A stretch of 64,000 nt of DNA from Gilvimarinus sp. DA14. GTDB taxonomy: Bacteria; Pseudomonadota; Gammaproteobacteria; Pseudomonadales; Cellvibrionaceae. The notes below the pieces were generated by a model. The model was not told where the DNA came from and did no database searches. It saw only the letters and a program-made list of their open reading frames with translations. The stretch is taken from NCBI RefSeq assembly GCF_024204685.1, contig NZ_CP100350.1, forward strand, positions 3,064,501 through 3,128,500, read 5' to 3'. Position numbers and translations under genes: made by a program. Below, in pieces: positions 43,755 to 52,013 of the stretch (position 1 is the stretch's first letter; the number at the start of each line of letters is the position of its first letter).

Positions 43755-46259
43755 CTATTGGCTCAGCATGCGGTGCATTTCAATGCCGGCGAGAATAAAC
43801 GGCCCGGTCCCTTTCGGATCATTCTCGTACACCGGCTCGCTCATATAGTAATCATAACTGCCGTCGCGGCCGAATCCGAGGCCCGCTACATAACAAATAT
43901 TGGTAAGGCTGATGGTGTCATCGGCGTTTACGGTAATAAACTCGCGGATTAAGCCGTCGTAAGCTTTTCGTGCGGTATCTTTATATTCATCACCGATATA
44001 GCCATTGCGAATCGCTTTGGCGTAAAAATAGGTGAACATGGAGCTGGCGCTGGATTCACGATAGTTACCGGTGGCTTCGGGCATGTTCATAATTTGCCAC
44101 CAGGTACCGGTTTGCGGATCTTGATACTTTTTCAGATCGGCCGCCATTTCGGTGATCATGTTCAGCAGCACTTGGCGAGACTCGGTGTCTTCGGCGGGAA
44201 TATAATCAAGCACATCTACTACCGCCATGGCCAGCCAGCCCATACCTCGACCCCAGAAGTAACCAGACAGTCCGGTTTCTTTATCGGCCCAATCCTGTTG
44301 TTTTTCTTCATCCCAGGCGTGGTAGTACAGGCCGGTTTCGGCGTCGCGTAGGTATTTGTGGGTCAGCTCGAATTCTTTAACCACCTCGTGGATGCTGGCG
44401 CCGTCTTCAAACAGCTGCGAGTAATGAGCGAGAAAGGGCATGCCCATATAAACGCCGTCCAACCACACTTGGCTGGTGTACTTTTGCTTGTGCCAGAAAG
44501 CGCCTTCGCTGGTTTTCGGATGCGACTCTAACTGCTCGCGCAAAGTGGTGGCGGCAATTTTGTATTTTTCTTTGCCGGTATCTTCAAACAGACGTAGCAA
44601 GTTACGGCCAGGGGCGATCGAGTCAATGTTGTAATTGGATAATTTGTAACGCCCAATTTCGCCTTTGTCGTTGATAAAACTGCCGGTCACTTTGGGCATA
44701 ACTTGCGCATACTTTTCGGCAGGCGCTTCTTTATTGAGTTCGTCGTAGGCCATTGGCAGTAGGCCGACTATGTCATATTCAAACTTAGGATCACGCTCGC
44801 GGTTAACGTCCCAGCCGTCGTAGTGATAACTGAGCGCTTTGCGTTCTAGCTCTGAGTCGGCTAGCCGCTTACTCCACTCCAGTGCTTGTTCGCCCGTTAC
44901 TGGGTAAGATTTTTCGGCTTCACTGTGGGCGGTAGTGACCTGTTCACGCAGCGGTAACGTCAGCTTCTCCGCCTCGCGCTCCAGGTAATCAACAAACTCG
45001 GCTTTGGTTGCAACTCCATCGATTTCACCTTCCCAGGCAGCCAGAAAATAGTAGTCCATATCTTCGGCGGCAGATTTCATCACCGAGACATAATTGTGTT
45101 CGTCTTCGGTTTGCGCTTCGCGTTCTGATTTGCGGAACAGCAATGCCATGCCTAAGTGATCGTCATTCAGGGTTTGTTTGCCCCAGCTGGCGACATAGGT
45201 GTAGGCCTTGCCGGTAATATTGACGTCACCCTCAATCAGTTCGGTGCCCGGGTGCTTAACCAGACCAATGGCAAAATTATTCAGCGGCTGAGTCAACTCT
45301 AAGCGGGTGTGTACCAGTCGGCTACCGCCGTGCATAGACAGCTTGGCGTTTAAGTCGGTTTCGGTGTCGGCCACCTTCCAGTTTTTATAATCAATGCTGA
45401 AAGATGAATAAAAGTTGCCGTTGTCGAGAATCTTGGCGTCCCAACCCGTAACGTCGTTGACGCGAACGACTTGTTCGCCGTCCCAATAACCATAGCCGCC
45501 GGCCCCCAGCGAGCTGCCTACTTTAAGGATGTCCATACCCCAATCGGCGGGCTCATGGTAAGAGTCAAAACCGTCTTGTCCGACGTTTTGCAGCACCATG
45601 TCGTGGGTTTTCTTGCCAAAAATATCAAAACCGTTGCGGCGGTCTAAGTAAATTCGATAACCCACTAAGTCCGACTCAATGCCCGGACCTTCATAGCGAA
45701 TAAAATACGAGTGATCGTCGTGCTGCTCGGGCGGGGTCAGGGCGTTAACGTTTTCGAACTCACCGCCCACATAAATTTGCTTGCCGGGCTTCTCCGGGTC
45801 CTCTCGCCATTCGCCGCCGGTTTTCCGCGAGATTTCGGCCTGGGCACGCTGGGTGTTGGCCTCTTTAGCGGCGCCTTCTTGCACCTGCAGGGTAATACTG
45901 GCGCTGGCCTCGATATCGATTAGGGTAAACAGGCTGTCGTCGTTGCCATCGCCATCGCGATCAATCGCCTGGCTGGGAATGGCCTCGCCATCGACTACAA
46001 AGCCCAGGGTGGCGGCGCTGCTACCGCTGACGCCCAGCTCGTTGTAGCTAATGAAATAGGGCTCATCGCTGCGGGCAAATTCGGAAGGGTTGCTAAGTAC
46101 GATACTGGCGATGCTCTGTGCCTGTTTCGCAACACTCGCTTTGCTGCTTTCAGCTTTGGCAGCAGGGGCTGGCGCAGTATTGGTTTCGGATTCCTGACAG
46201 GCGGTTAACGCCAGCGAACTCAGCGCAACAAGCGCAGCAAGAGATGCATGTTTGGGCAT
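43755..46259 (-). CDS. DUF4861-GH105 fusion lipoprotein, unsaturated (rhamno)galacturonyl hydrolase
   Basis: 834 residues. Lipoprotein signal ending 'LTACQ' (Cys21). An N-terminal DUF4861-type beta domain (about 60-440, 'FIRYEGPGIESDLVGYRIYLDRRNGFDIFGKK') is joined to a C-terminal (alpha/alpha)6 GH105 domain (about 490-834). The candidate catalytic Asp601 is in 'VWLDGVYMG', and 'SGYFWGRGMGWLAMA' (about 690) is the family signature. GH105 enzymes remove the unsaturated uronate from lyase products, feeding KduI/KduD encoded next in the operon. The two domains are more often separate genes; here they are continuous with no frameshift. Confidence 0.9.
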   Translation of the reverse strand: MPKHASLAALVALSSLALTACQESETNTAPAPAAKAESSKASVAKQAQSIASIVLSNPSEFARSDEPYFISYNELGVSGSSAATLGFVVDGEAIPSQAIDRDGDGNDDSLFTLIDIEASASITLQVQEGAAKEANTQRAQAEISRKTGGEWREDPEKPGKQIYVGGEFENVNALTPPEQHDDHSYFIRYEGPGIESDLVGYRIYLDRRNGFDIFGKKTHDMVLQNVGQDGFDSYHEPADWGMDILKVGSSLGAGGYGYWDGEQVVRVNDVTGWDAKILDNGNFYSSFSIDYKNWKVADTETDLNAKLSMHGGSRLVHTRLELTQPLNNFAIGLVKHPGTELIEGDVNITGKAYTYVASWGKQTLNDDHLGMALLFRKSEREAQTEDEHNYVSVMKSAAEDMDYYFLAAWEGEIDGVATKAEFVDYLEREAEKLTLPLREQVTTAHSEAEKSYPVTGEQALEWSKRLADSELERKALSYHYDGWDVNRERDPKFEYDIVGLLPMAYDELNKEAPAEKYAQVMPKVTGSFINDKGEIGRYKLSNYNIDSIAPGRNLLRLFEDTGKEKYKIAATTLREQLESHPKTSEGAFWHKQKYTSQVWLDGVYMGMPFLAHYSQLFEDGASIHEVVKEFELTHKYLRDAETGLYYHAWDEEKQQDWADKETGLSGYFWGRGMGWLAMAVVDVLDYIPAEDTESRQVLLNMITEMAADLKKYQDPQTGTWWQIMNMPEATGNYRESSASSMFTYFYAKAIRNGYIGDEYKDTARKAYDGLIREFITVNADDTISLTNICYVAGLGFGRDGSYDYYMSEPVYENDPKGTGPFILAGIEMHRMLSQ

Positions 46260-46473
46260 AGTGGTTACCTGTTTTTATTAATGCAGTTTAAAGTGTAAGG
46301 TCGCTTCACCTTTGTACGCAGGCAAGAGTGCCCGCGGGTAAGAAACAGCTTTTCCGGCAGTGACGGTCAGAGTTTCAATCGGCTTATAGTGCGATTGAAG
46401 CGGCGGACGTTTTTGGCTGCAAGAAAACTTTGGTTAAGGAGCACGCTCCGTAAGCAAAGGCTTCCTGATAACA

Positions 46474-46500
46474 AATGGGCACCGCGTTGCGGTGCCCATT
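46474..46500 (-). terminator. Hairpin after TonB receptor 3
   Basis: AATGGGCACCGC/GCGGTGCCCATT, a 12-bp perfect stem with a 2-nt gap, 17 nt beyond the receptor stop on the minus strand. The following U tract is poor. Confidence 0.65.
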
Positions 46501-46517
46501 GTTGCTCTAAGAAATAC

Positions 46518-49220
46518 TTAGAACTTGTACTGAGCACCTAAATAGTACTGGGTGCCAGTGTGGTGGTAAACGCTAACACGATCAGAGCTATCCACCACCT
46601 GGTGGTTAAACTCGTCGGTCAGGTTGATACCTTCCAGAGTCAGCTTCAGGCTTTCGGTCACATTGTAGTTCAGTGACAGATCAACGTTGGCTGTGCTGGC
46701 GGTGTACTCCAAGTCATTACCATTACGGCCTGGGTAGCGGGTCAGGTAATCGTCACGGAAGGTGTAGGAAATACGAGCACCGAAGGTGTCGTTTTCAAAG
46801 TACAGGGTACCGTTATAAGACTTGGGTGACATGCCGGTCAGCTGGTTGTAATCTGGCTCTTCACCGTCAGCGGCGTAGTTCACTTCAGAATCTACTTTGG
46901 TGTAGTTCAGAATCACACCAATGTTTTCAGTGAATGGCTGCTGATACTGGATTTCGAAGCCATCCAGATCGCCGCCACCGCCGTTCACACGACGGTTAAC
47001 ATCGAAGCTTTCGCTCGGGTTGGCCGGAGTTCCATTCAGCAGGTCGTCTGGCAGACCCAGGTCAGCCCATGGCACGCCCTCGTCGGTACGGCTGGTGATG
47101 AACGACTCGATGTCTTTTTGGAAGTAGGCCACAGACAGCAGCGCATCGTCCATAAAGTACCATTCCCACGACAGGTCAATGGCATCGGCGCGGAAAGGAT
47201 CGAGGAAGGGGTTGCCGTAGCTCACAGTGTTGTTAAAGCCATCGACGCTACCGCCCGGAGTTACATCGCTCAGTGATGGACGAGTCATAACTTTGGCCCA
47301 TGAGGCACGCACGAACATGTTGTCGGTCACTTCCAGCACAGTGTTGATGGCTGGTAGAGTATCATCGTAGGTGCGATCAACCGTTACCAGTACTGGCTCG
47401 TCGCCGGCATCCTGGAAGCCAGAAGATGATTGCTCGGTTTCTACGTAGCGCACGCCCGCGTTACCACGGAAGCCCATGCCGGCGAGTTCAGTGTTCCAGT
47501 CCAGCTGTACAAAGTAGCCAGTGTCATCTTCGCTCACGCTGCGGTTGTCTTGCAGACGATCGTTGGAAACCGGCAGACTGTCCAGACCTACGGCGTCTGA
47601 GGCTGCACCTACATCTGGGCTGATCCAGCTCAGGGTTGTACCGCTCGGTGCGCCCAGGCCGTTGCCCATGCTGGTGATGTAGTAGAGGCCATCGATAGCA
47701 ATAGGGCCGCCAATACCGTCAATGCCGCTCAGGCTGGTATCGTAGCGTTTTTCGCCGACATCAAACTCATAGCTTTTGTAGCTAACACCGGCTTTTAAAG
47801 TCAGCGCGTTGTTGATGTCCCATTCACCGTCAAACTTGAAGTTGTCAAAGCTGTTATCGGTGTAGTTAGGACGCTGACGAATATTGGTGTAAACAAAGTT
47901 GTCCGGGTTCTGCACATCGAAGTTGCCAAAAGATACTTCGGGCAGCTCATTGTTACTGGTGAAATCCCAGGTGTATTGCGCGGGAGTCGCACCTTCGATT
48001 CCGGCAGAGGCTTTGTCATCGAAAATGACGGTGGTTTGAATCGGATTGTCAAAGGTTGACTCCGAGGTGCCCACCAAGGCGTGAATGCGGAAGCTGTCGG
48101 TGAAGTCGTGAGTCAGCTCGGCGGTCCATTGAGAAAAGTCAGTTTCCAGCTCGTCGTGACGGTTTTCAATGCGGATGTTGGCGTTGTCCAGAGAACCCGC
48201 CACCATGGTGCCGCTGTCGTTTACCTGGTAGCTCAGCAGGTTGGTGGTGTCTGCTTCAGAACGAATCAGCGCTTCCAGGAATTCCTCGTCGCGACTGGCA
48301 TCGAAGGTTGATTGCAAGTAATCAACAACAATTTCGGTGCGATCGGTGGGGCGCCACTGAAGGGTACCGGTAAAACCAATACGCTCCTGCTCGTGAGTCA
48401 GCTTGCCATAGCGAGGAATACGCGGGTGAAAGTAATCACTGACTTCGCTGGTGTCGCCGTTAGCACAAGTACCGCAGGATACCCAGTCGCTAGACTGCTG
48501 CCAGCGCACGGTGCTGAAGCCTTCTTCCAGAGCGTTGCGGTCGCTGTAAGAAATAGACGCTAACCAGCCGAAGGTTTCCGCGTCATTCTTGCCGCTGATT
48601 ACTGCGGACAAGCGCGGATCGGATTCTTCAGACAGGTCGTTATAGCCCAGTTGAGCATTAATAGCGGCGTTAAAGTTGTCGTCGGCATCCAGAGGGCGAG
48701 CGGTTTTCAGCTGGATGGTCGCACCCAGGGAACCTTCATCGACATCGGCTGAGGCCGTTTTCAATACCGCCAGCTCGGTAAACAGCTCGGAGGCGAAGGT
48801 GTTGAAGTCAAATGAGCGAGAGCGGTTGGCACCACCTGATGAGTCAGTACCGCCGGTGGTGGACATGGCCTCCATTCCGTTGATCTGTACCCGGGTAAAT
48901 TGCGCGCCAAGGCCGCGCACACTTACCTGACGACCTTCACCGGCATCACGGGTAATGGCAACACCCGGAATACGCTGCAAAGATTCGGCAAGGTTTTGAT
49001 CTGGAAAGTCGGCGATGTCTTCGGCGTAAATGGCGTCAACAGAGCCTGCCGCATCGCGCTTGGTGTTAAGTGAGCTTGCAATACTGCCGCGGAAGCCTGT
49101 TACTACGACCTCCTCAAGCATTCCCATTTCTTGTTCACTGCTGTCCTGGGCATAGGACGAAGTTGCAACACTCGCAAAAGCGATGGCTGCAACCAGTGGT
49201 TTTACGCTAGGAGTTTTCAT
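46518..49220 (-). CDS. TonB-dependent receptor, large carbohydrate-type (TIGR01782-like)
   Basis: 900 residues. Sec signal peptide (1-24, 'SYA/QD'), TonB box 'EEVVVTGFRGS', plug with 'DIADFPDQNLAESLQRIPGVAIT' and 'VSVRGLG', and a barrel ending 'YLGAQYKF' with terminal Phe. It is a clear paralogue of the receptor at 12730-15486: the first ~170 residues of the mature parts are nearly collinear. It lies between the GH105 operon and the GH28 gene, so oligogalacturonides or rhamnogalacturonan pieces are likely cargo (inference). Its upstream region contains several operator-like elements shared with the uronate genes. Confidence 0.94.
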   Translation of the reverse strand: MKTPSVKPLVAAIAFASVATSSYAQDSSEQEMGMLEEVVVTGFRGSIASSLNTKRDAAGSVDAIYAEDIADFPDQNLAESLQRIPGVAITRDAGEGRQVSVRGLGAQFTRVQINGMEAMSTTGGTDSSGGANRSRSFDFNTFASELFTELAVLKTASADVDEGSLGATIQLKTARPLDADDNFNAAINAQLGYNDLSEESDPRLSAVISGKNDAETFGWLASISYSDRNALEEGFSTVRWQQSSDWVSCGTCANGDTSEVSDYFHPRIPRYGKLTHEQERIGFTGTLQWRPTDRTEIVVDYLQSTFDASRDEEFLEALIRSEADTTNLLSYQVNDSGTMVAGSLDNANIRIENRHDELETDFSQWTAELTHDFTDSFRIHALVGTSESTFDNPIQTTVIFDDKASAGIEGATPAQYTWDFTSNNELPEVSFGNFDVQNPDNFVYTNIRQRPNYTDNSFDNFKFDGEWDINNALTLKAGVSYKSYEFDVGEKRYDTSLSGIDGIGGPIAIDGLYYITSMGNGLGAPSGTTLSWISPDVGAASDAVGLDSLPVSNDRLQDNRSVSEDDTGYFVQLDWNTELAGMGFRGNAGVRYVETEQSSSGFQDAGDEPVLVTVDRTYDDTLPAINTVLEVTDNMFVRASWAKVMTRPSLSDVTPGGSVDGFNNTVSYGNPFLDPFRADAIDLSWEWYFMDDALLSVAYFQKDIESFITSRTDEGVPWADLGLPDDLLNGTPANPSESFDVNRRVNGGGGDLDGFEIQYQQPFTENIGVILNYTKVDSEVNYAADGEEPDYNQLTGMSPKSYNGTLYFENDTFGARISYTFRDDYLTRYPGRNGNDLEYTASTANVDLSLNYNVTESLKLTLEGINLTDEFNHQVVDSSDRVSVYHHTGTQYYLGAQYKF

Positions 49221-49264
49221 TATTGTATCCCCATTCCGATGGTTGGTTGTGAGCTAAAAAATTA

Positions 49265-49345
49265 TTGCATTGACCAATTATTATGAATTAGCAAATCGAT
49301 AATGGCATAAATTGGTAAACCACACAACCACTCCTGCATTACCAA
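49265..49345. promoter_or_regulatory. Cluster of FadR-type half and full sites upstream of TonB receptor 3
   Basis: Within 125 bp of the receptor start are TTGCATTGACCAA (49265-49277), TTGGTAAACCACA (49312-49324) and GCATTACCAA (49336-49345). Each is an imperfect copy of the TTGGTCnGACCAA element. The other promoter parts were not resolved. Confidence 0.45.
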
Positions 49346-49478
49346 TTTCAATTTTTATTGCCACTTTACAAATGTATTATCGTACAAAATGCGCGCAATT
49401 ATGGTTTTGGTTTCAGCAATGAAAGCCAATGTCGCTGATGGATTAAGCGGGTAGCGTTCGGACGGTCATGGGAGTGGC

Positions 49479-49510
49479 AAATGCGGTCCTAAATTGGTCG
49501 GACCGCATTT
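49479..49510. promoter_or_regulatory. Inverted repeat containing a FadR-type operator
   Basis: AAATGCGGTCC/GGACCGCATTT is a perfect 11-bp inverted repeat with a 10-nt loop. The loop and right arm contain TTGGTCGGACCGC (49494-49506), nearly the same as GCGGTCTGACCAA read from the other strand in front of uxaA. It lies 15 nt beyond the GH28 stop and 259 bp before the TonB receptor start. No U tract follows, so operator is favoured over terminator. Confidence 0.5.
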
Positions 49511-49524
49511 GGTCTGGCTGACTA

Positions 49525-50934
49525 TCAGCTGCGAAAGGGTTTGCCGTTAATGCTGACTTGGTGGGTTACCAGGCCTTCTACATTCTCGATAATCCCGGGC
49601 TCGTCTGCTTGTTTAAACTCGCAGTTGTAAAAGCGCAGGTCGGTGATGGGCGCGCGATCGAAGCCGCGCACTTTAAAGACCTGCTGAGCTTCGTCGCATA
49701 TCAGGTTGCGCACTTCTACATGGCGCACGGTGGGGTCGAATTTGCCTGCGTCGCCTTCCTCATAATGGAAGTTGATGACAATGGCGTCTTTTACGGTGCC
49801 TATGGTGCAGTTGCGCATGTAAAGGTGTTCGAGCAGGCCACCGCGTACGGAGTTGGTTTTAATGCGAAAACCGCGCTCCAAGTCGGGGCTGCTCATGGTG
49901 TTGTTTTCGGCAAAGACATAGCGCACGCCGCCGGAAATTTCGCTGCCAATAACCACGCCGCCGTGTCCGGCGCGCATCTGGCAGTTGCGGATAACCACAT
50001 TTTCGGTGGGGGTGTTTACCCGGCGCCCGTCGTTGTTGCGGCCAGATTTAATCGCAATGCAGTCGTCCCCTGTGTCGAAATAGCAGTTCTCAATGACGAC
50101 ATTTTTACAGCTCTCCGGGTCGCAGCCGTCCGAGTTGGGGCCCAGGCTTTCCAGGGTCACGCCCTGCACGGTGACGTTTTCACTCAGCACTGGGTTAAGT
50201 AGCCAGAAGGGGGCGTTAATGATCTTTATGCCTTCAATTAATACGTTTTGGCAGCGATAGGGTTGGACGAAGGGCGGGCGGAAGTAGTAGCCCTCGCTGT
50301 AGTGGCGGTCCTCGGGGGGCACACCTGCTTCGGCTTCGGCGAACAATTTGTCGCGCCCTTCTTTCTGGCTGGGATAGCCTTCAACGCCCCATTCTTTATT
50401 GCCTTTCCATGGCCACCAGGTGGTGGGGTTGGCACGCCCGTCCAGCACGCCGCGGCCAGTTACCGCAATGTTTTCTTGTCCGTAGGCGTAGATAAGAGGC
50501 GAGTACCCCATAAATTCCACCCCTTCCCAGCGGGTGAATACTTCCGGTAAGAACCGTTTCGGGTCTGTATAGAAGGCGATAACCGCGTCTTTTTCCAGGT
50601 GCAGGTTGACGTTGGATTTGAGATGGATTGGGCCGGTTAAAAAGGTGCCGGCCGGCACCAAGACCCGGCCGCCTCCGGCGGCGTTACAGGCCTCGATAGC
50701 TTGGGCGAAGGCCTGGGTGCAATCGGTTTTGTCATCGCCTTTAGCGCCGTAATCGGTAATGGCAAAGTTGCGGTCGGCAAAGGTGGGAATGGTAGTTTTC
50801 TCCACTATCTGATCGGCCAGGTGCCAGGGGGCGGTTTGTGTGGTGCTCGGCTTGTCTGGGCCGCCGGTAGCGCAACCTGCCAGTGGAAGTGCCGCTAAAC
50901 CCTTTAGGGTATTTCGTCGTGAAATCTGGGGCAT
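49525..50934 (-). CDS. GH28 polygalacturonase family lipoprotein with Tat-type signal
   Basis: 469 residues. The N terminus has 'SRRNTLKGLAALPLAGC', a twin-arginine motif combined with a lipobox at Cys21. The beta-helix carries the GH28 catalytic residues: Asp269 in 'NSDGCDPE', Asp290/Asp291 in 'TGDDCIAIKSG', His324 in 'GHGGVVIGSE' and the later 'GFRIKT'. GH28 enzymes hydrolyse galacturonan or rhamnogalacturonan, often exo-acting in lipoprotein forms. It is anchored in the cell envelope, so it likely acts on imported oligomers. Its start lies 50 nt from a 39-bp palindrome that also ends the gntR gene. Confidence 0.93.
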   Translation of the reverse strand: MPQISRRNTLKGLAALPLAGCATGGPDKPSTTQTAPWHLADQIVEKTTIPTFADRNFAITDYGAKGDDKTDCTQAFAQAIEACNAAGGGRVLVPAGTFLTGPIHLKSNVNLHLEKDAVIAFYTDPKRFLPEVFTRWEGVEFMGYSPLIYAYGQENIAVTGRGVLDGRANPTTWWPWKGNKEWGVEGYPSQKEGRDKLFAEAEAGVPPEDRHYSEGYYFRPPFVQPYRCQNVLIEGIKIINAPFWLLNPVLSENVTVQGVTLESLGPNSDGCDPESCKNVVIENCYFDTGDDCIAIKSGRNNDGRRVNTPTENVVIRNCQMRAGHGGVVIGSEISGGVRYVFAENNTMSSPDLERGFRIKTNSVRGGLLEHLYMRNCTIGTVKDAIVINFHYEEGDAGKFDPTVRHVEVRNLICDEAQQVFKVRGFDRAPITDLRFYNCEFKQADEPGIIENVEGLVTHQVSINGKPFRS

Positions 50935-50983
50935 AAAAGGCCTCTTATGATGATTGTTATTGATGATGAGGCTAGATTAACGT

Positions 50984-51022
50984 AAAAAACCGGTTTTTGG
51001 TATTACCAAAAACCGGTTTTTT
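50984..51022. terminator. Perfect 39-bp palindrome, terminator and operator-like, between gntR and GH28 genes
   Basis: Nineteen bases (A6-CCGG-T5-GGTA) mirror exactly around a central T, ending in T6. On the minus strand this is a textbook terminator 18 nt after the gntR-type stop, and it reads equally well on the plus strand. Its core TTGGTATTACCAA (50997-51009) is a perfect FadR-type palindrome, 50-60 bp upstream of the GH28 start, so it may also be that gene's operator. Confidence 0.75.
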
Positions 51023-51040
51023 GTCAGGCAAGGGGGCGGA

Positions 51041-51811
51041 TCAGGGGTTGATCAGGTTAAAGCGCTGGCGGTTGTGCATAATGGCGCGACGCGCCTCTTC
51101 GACGGCTTCGGCTTCGGTGGCATCCAGTAGCTGTTGAATTACGCGGGTCAAGTGCTCGCGCATGGCGGCGCGGGCGGCTTTGGCATCGCGGGCTTCCAGC
51201 GCTTCCAGGATGGCGTGGTGCTCTTCAATGCGAGGCTTGGAGCCCGCCTGGCGCACCTTTTCCAGAATGCGCGCTGATACCGGAGAGCTGTTGCGCAGCG
51301 CCCATAAATGACTGCACACAGAAACTATGGCGTCGTTTTTGGTGGCGCGGGCGATCAGCATATGGAAATTTTCGTCGGCCTTTTCGCAGATCGGCTCGCC
51401 TTCGTTTTCGGTGACCATGTCATCCAGTGCCTGGCGCACCTCAGCCATCTCTTCGTCGGTAATCTTTTGCGCGGCCAGGCCTGCAGCCTCGCCTTCGAAC
51501 AGGATGCGGGCTTCGAGAATATCAAAGGGGCCTACGTCCAGATTGGTGCTGGCCAGGCGATCGCTTTCGCCGTCGCAGATGTATACCCCGGAGCCACCGC
51601 GCACTTCAACAAAGCCTGCCAGTTCAAGCGCGATAATGGCTTCGCGAATGGTGGGGCGGCTGACTTCAAAGCGCTCGGCGAGCTTGCGTTCGGCCGGCAG
51701 GCGCGAGCCGGGAGGGTATTCGCCCTCGGCGATGACGGAGGCCAATTGCTCGGCTACCCGCTGGTAGAGCCGGCCGCCGGAAAGTTTGCCTGCATCAAGT
51801 GATACGTTCAT
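51041..51811 (-). CDS. FadR-subfamily GntR transcriptional regulator, likely of uronate genes
   Basis: 256 residues. N-terminal winged helix (about 14-80, 'YPPGSRLPAERKLAERFEVSRPTIREAIIALELAGFVEVRGGSGVYI') and an FCD effector domain (about 98-225) with metal/ligand-site residues in 'ILEARILFEGEAAGLAA', 'DENFHMLIARA' and 'EEHHAILEALEARD'. This matches the ExuR/UxuR/KdgR-like group that senses uronates or their derivatives. It is divergent from uxaA with operator candidates between them. The same element occurs before kdgK, uxaC and two TonB receptors, suggesting a local regulon. Ligand and regulon are inferred. Confidence 0.9.
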   Translation of the reverse strand: MNVSLDAGKLSGGRLYQRVAEQLASVIAEGEYPPGSRLPAERKLAERFEVSRPTIREAIIALELAGFVEVRGGSGVYICDGESDRLASTNLDVGPFDILEARILFEGEAAGLAAQKITDEEMAEVRQALDDMVTENEGEPICEKADENFHMLIARATKNDAIVSVCSHLWALRNSSPVSARILEKVRQAGSKPRIEEHHAILEALEARDAKAARAAMREHLTRVIQQLLDATEAEAVEEARRAIMHNRQRFNLINP

Positions 51812-51880
51812 GTGTTTTTCTGCGCCGTGTTTGGGGAGTTTGACCGGCCGATTTTACCAAGAGTAGATTTTTTGCTCAAG

Positions 51881-51931
51881 CCAATATTGGTCTTTTTTAG
51901 TCATACCAAAATGCTATTGCGGTCTGACCAA
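51881..51931. promoter_or_regulatory. gntR/uxaA divergent control region with operator candidates
   Basis: The 202-bp gap holds CCAATATTGG (51881-51890), a half site in TCATACCAA (51901-51909) and GCGGTCTGACCAA (51919-51931), the last matching the site at 49494 on the opposite strand. Positions fit control of both genes. Confidence 0.5.
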
Positions 51932-52013
51932 TTAGCTGATAGATTGTCGGTCATAAGTTGAGAAAGGTGGCGCTAGCCGCCTGTGTCATGTTCGGAATAG
52001 TTTAGAGGTGGTC

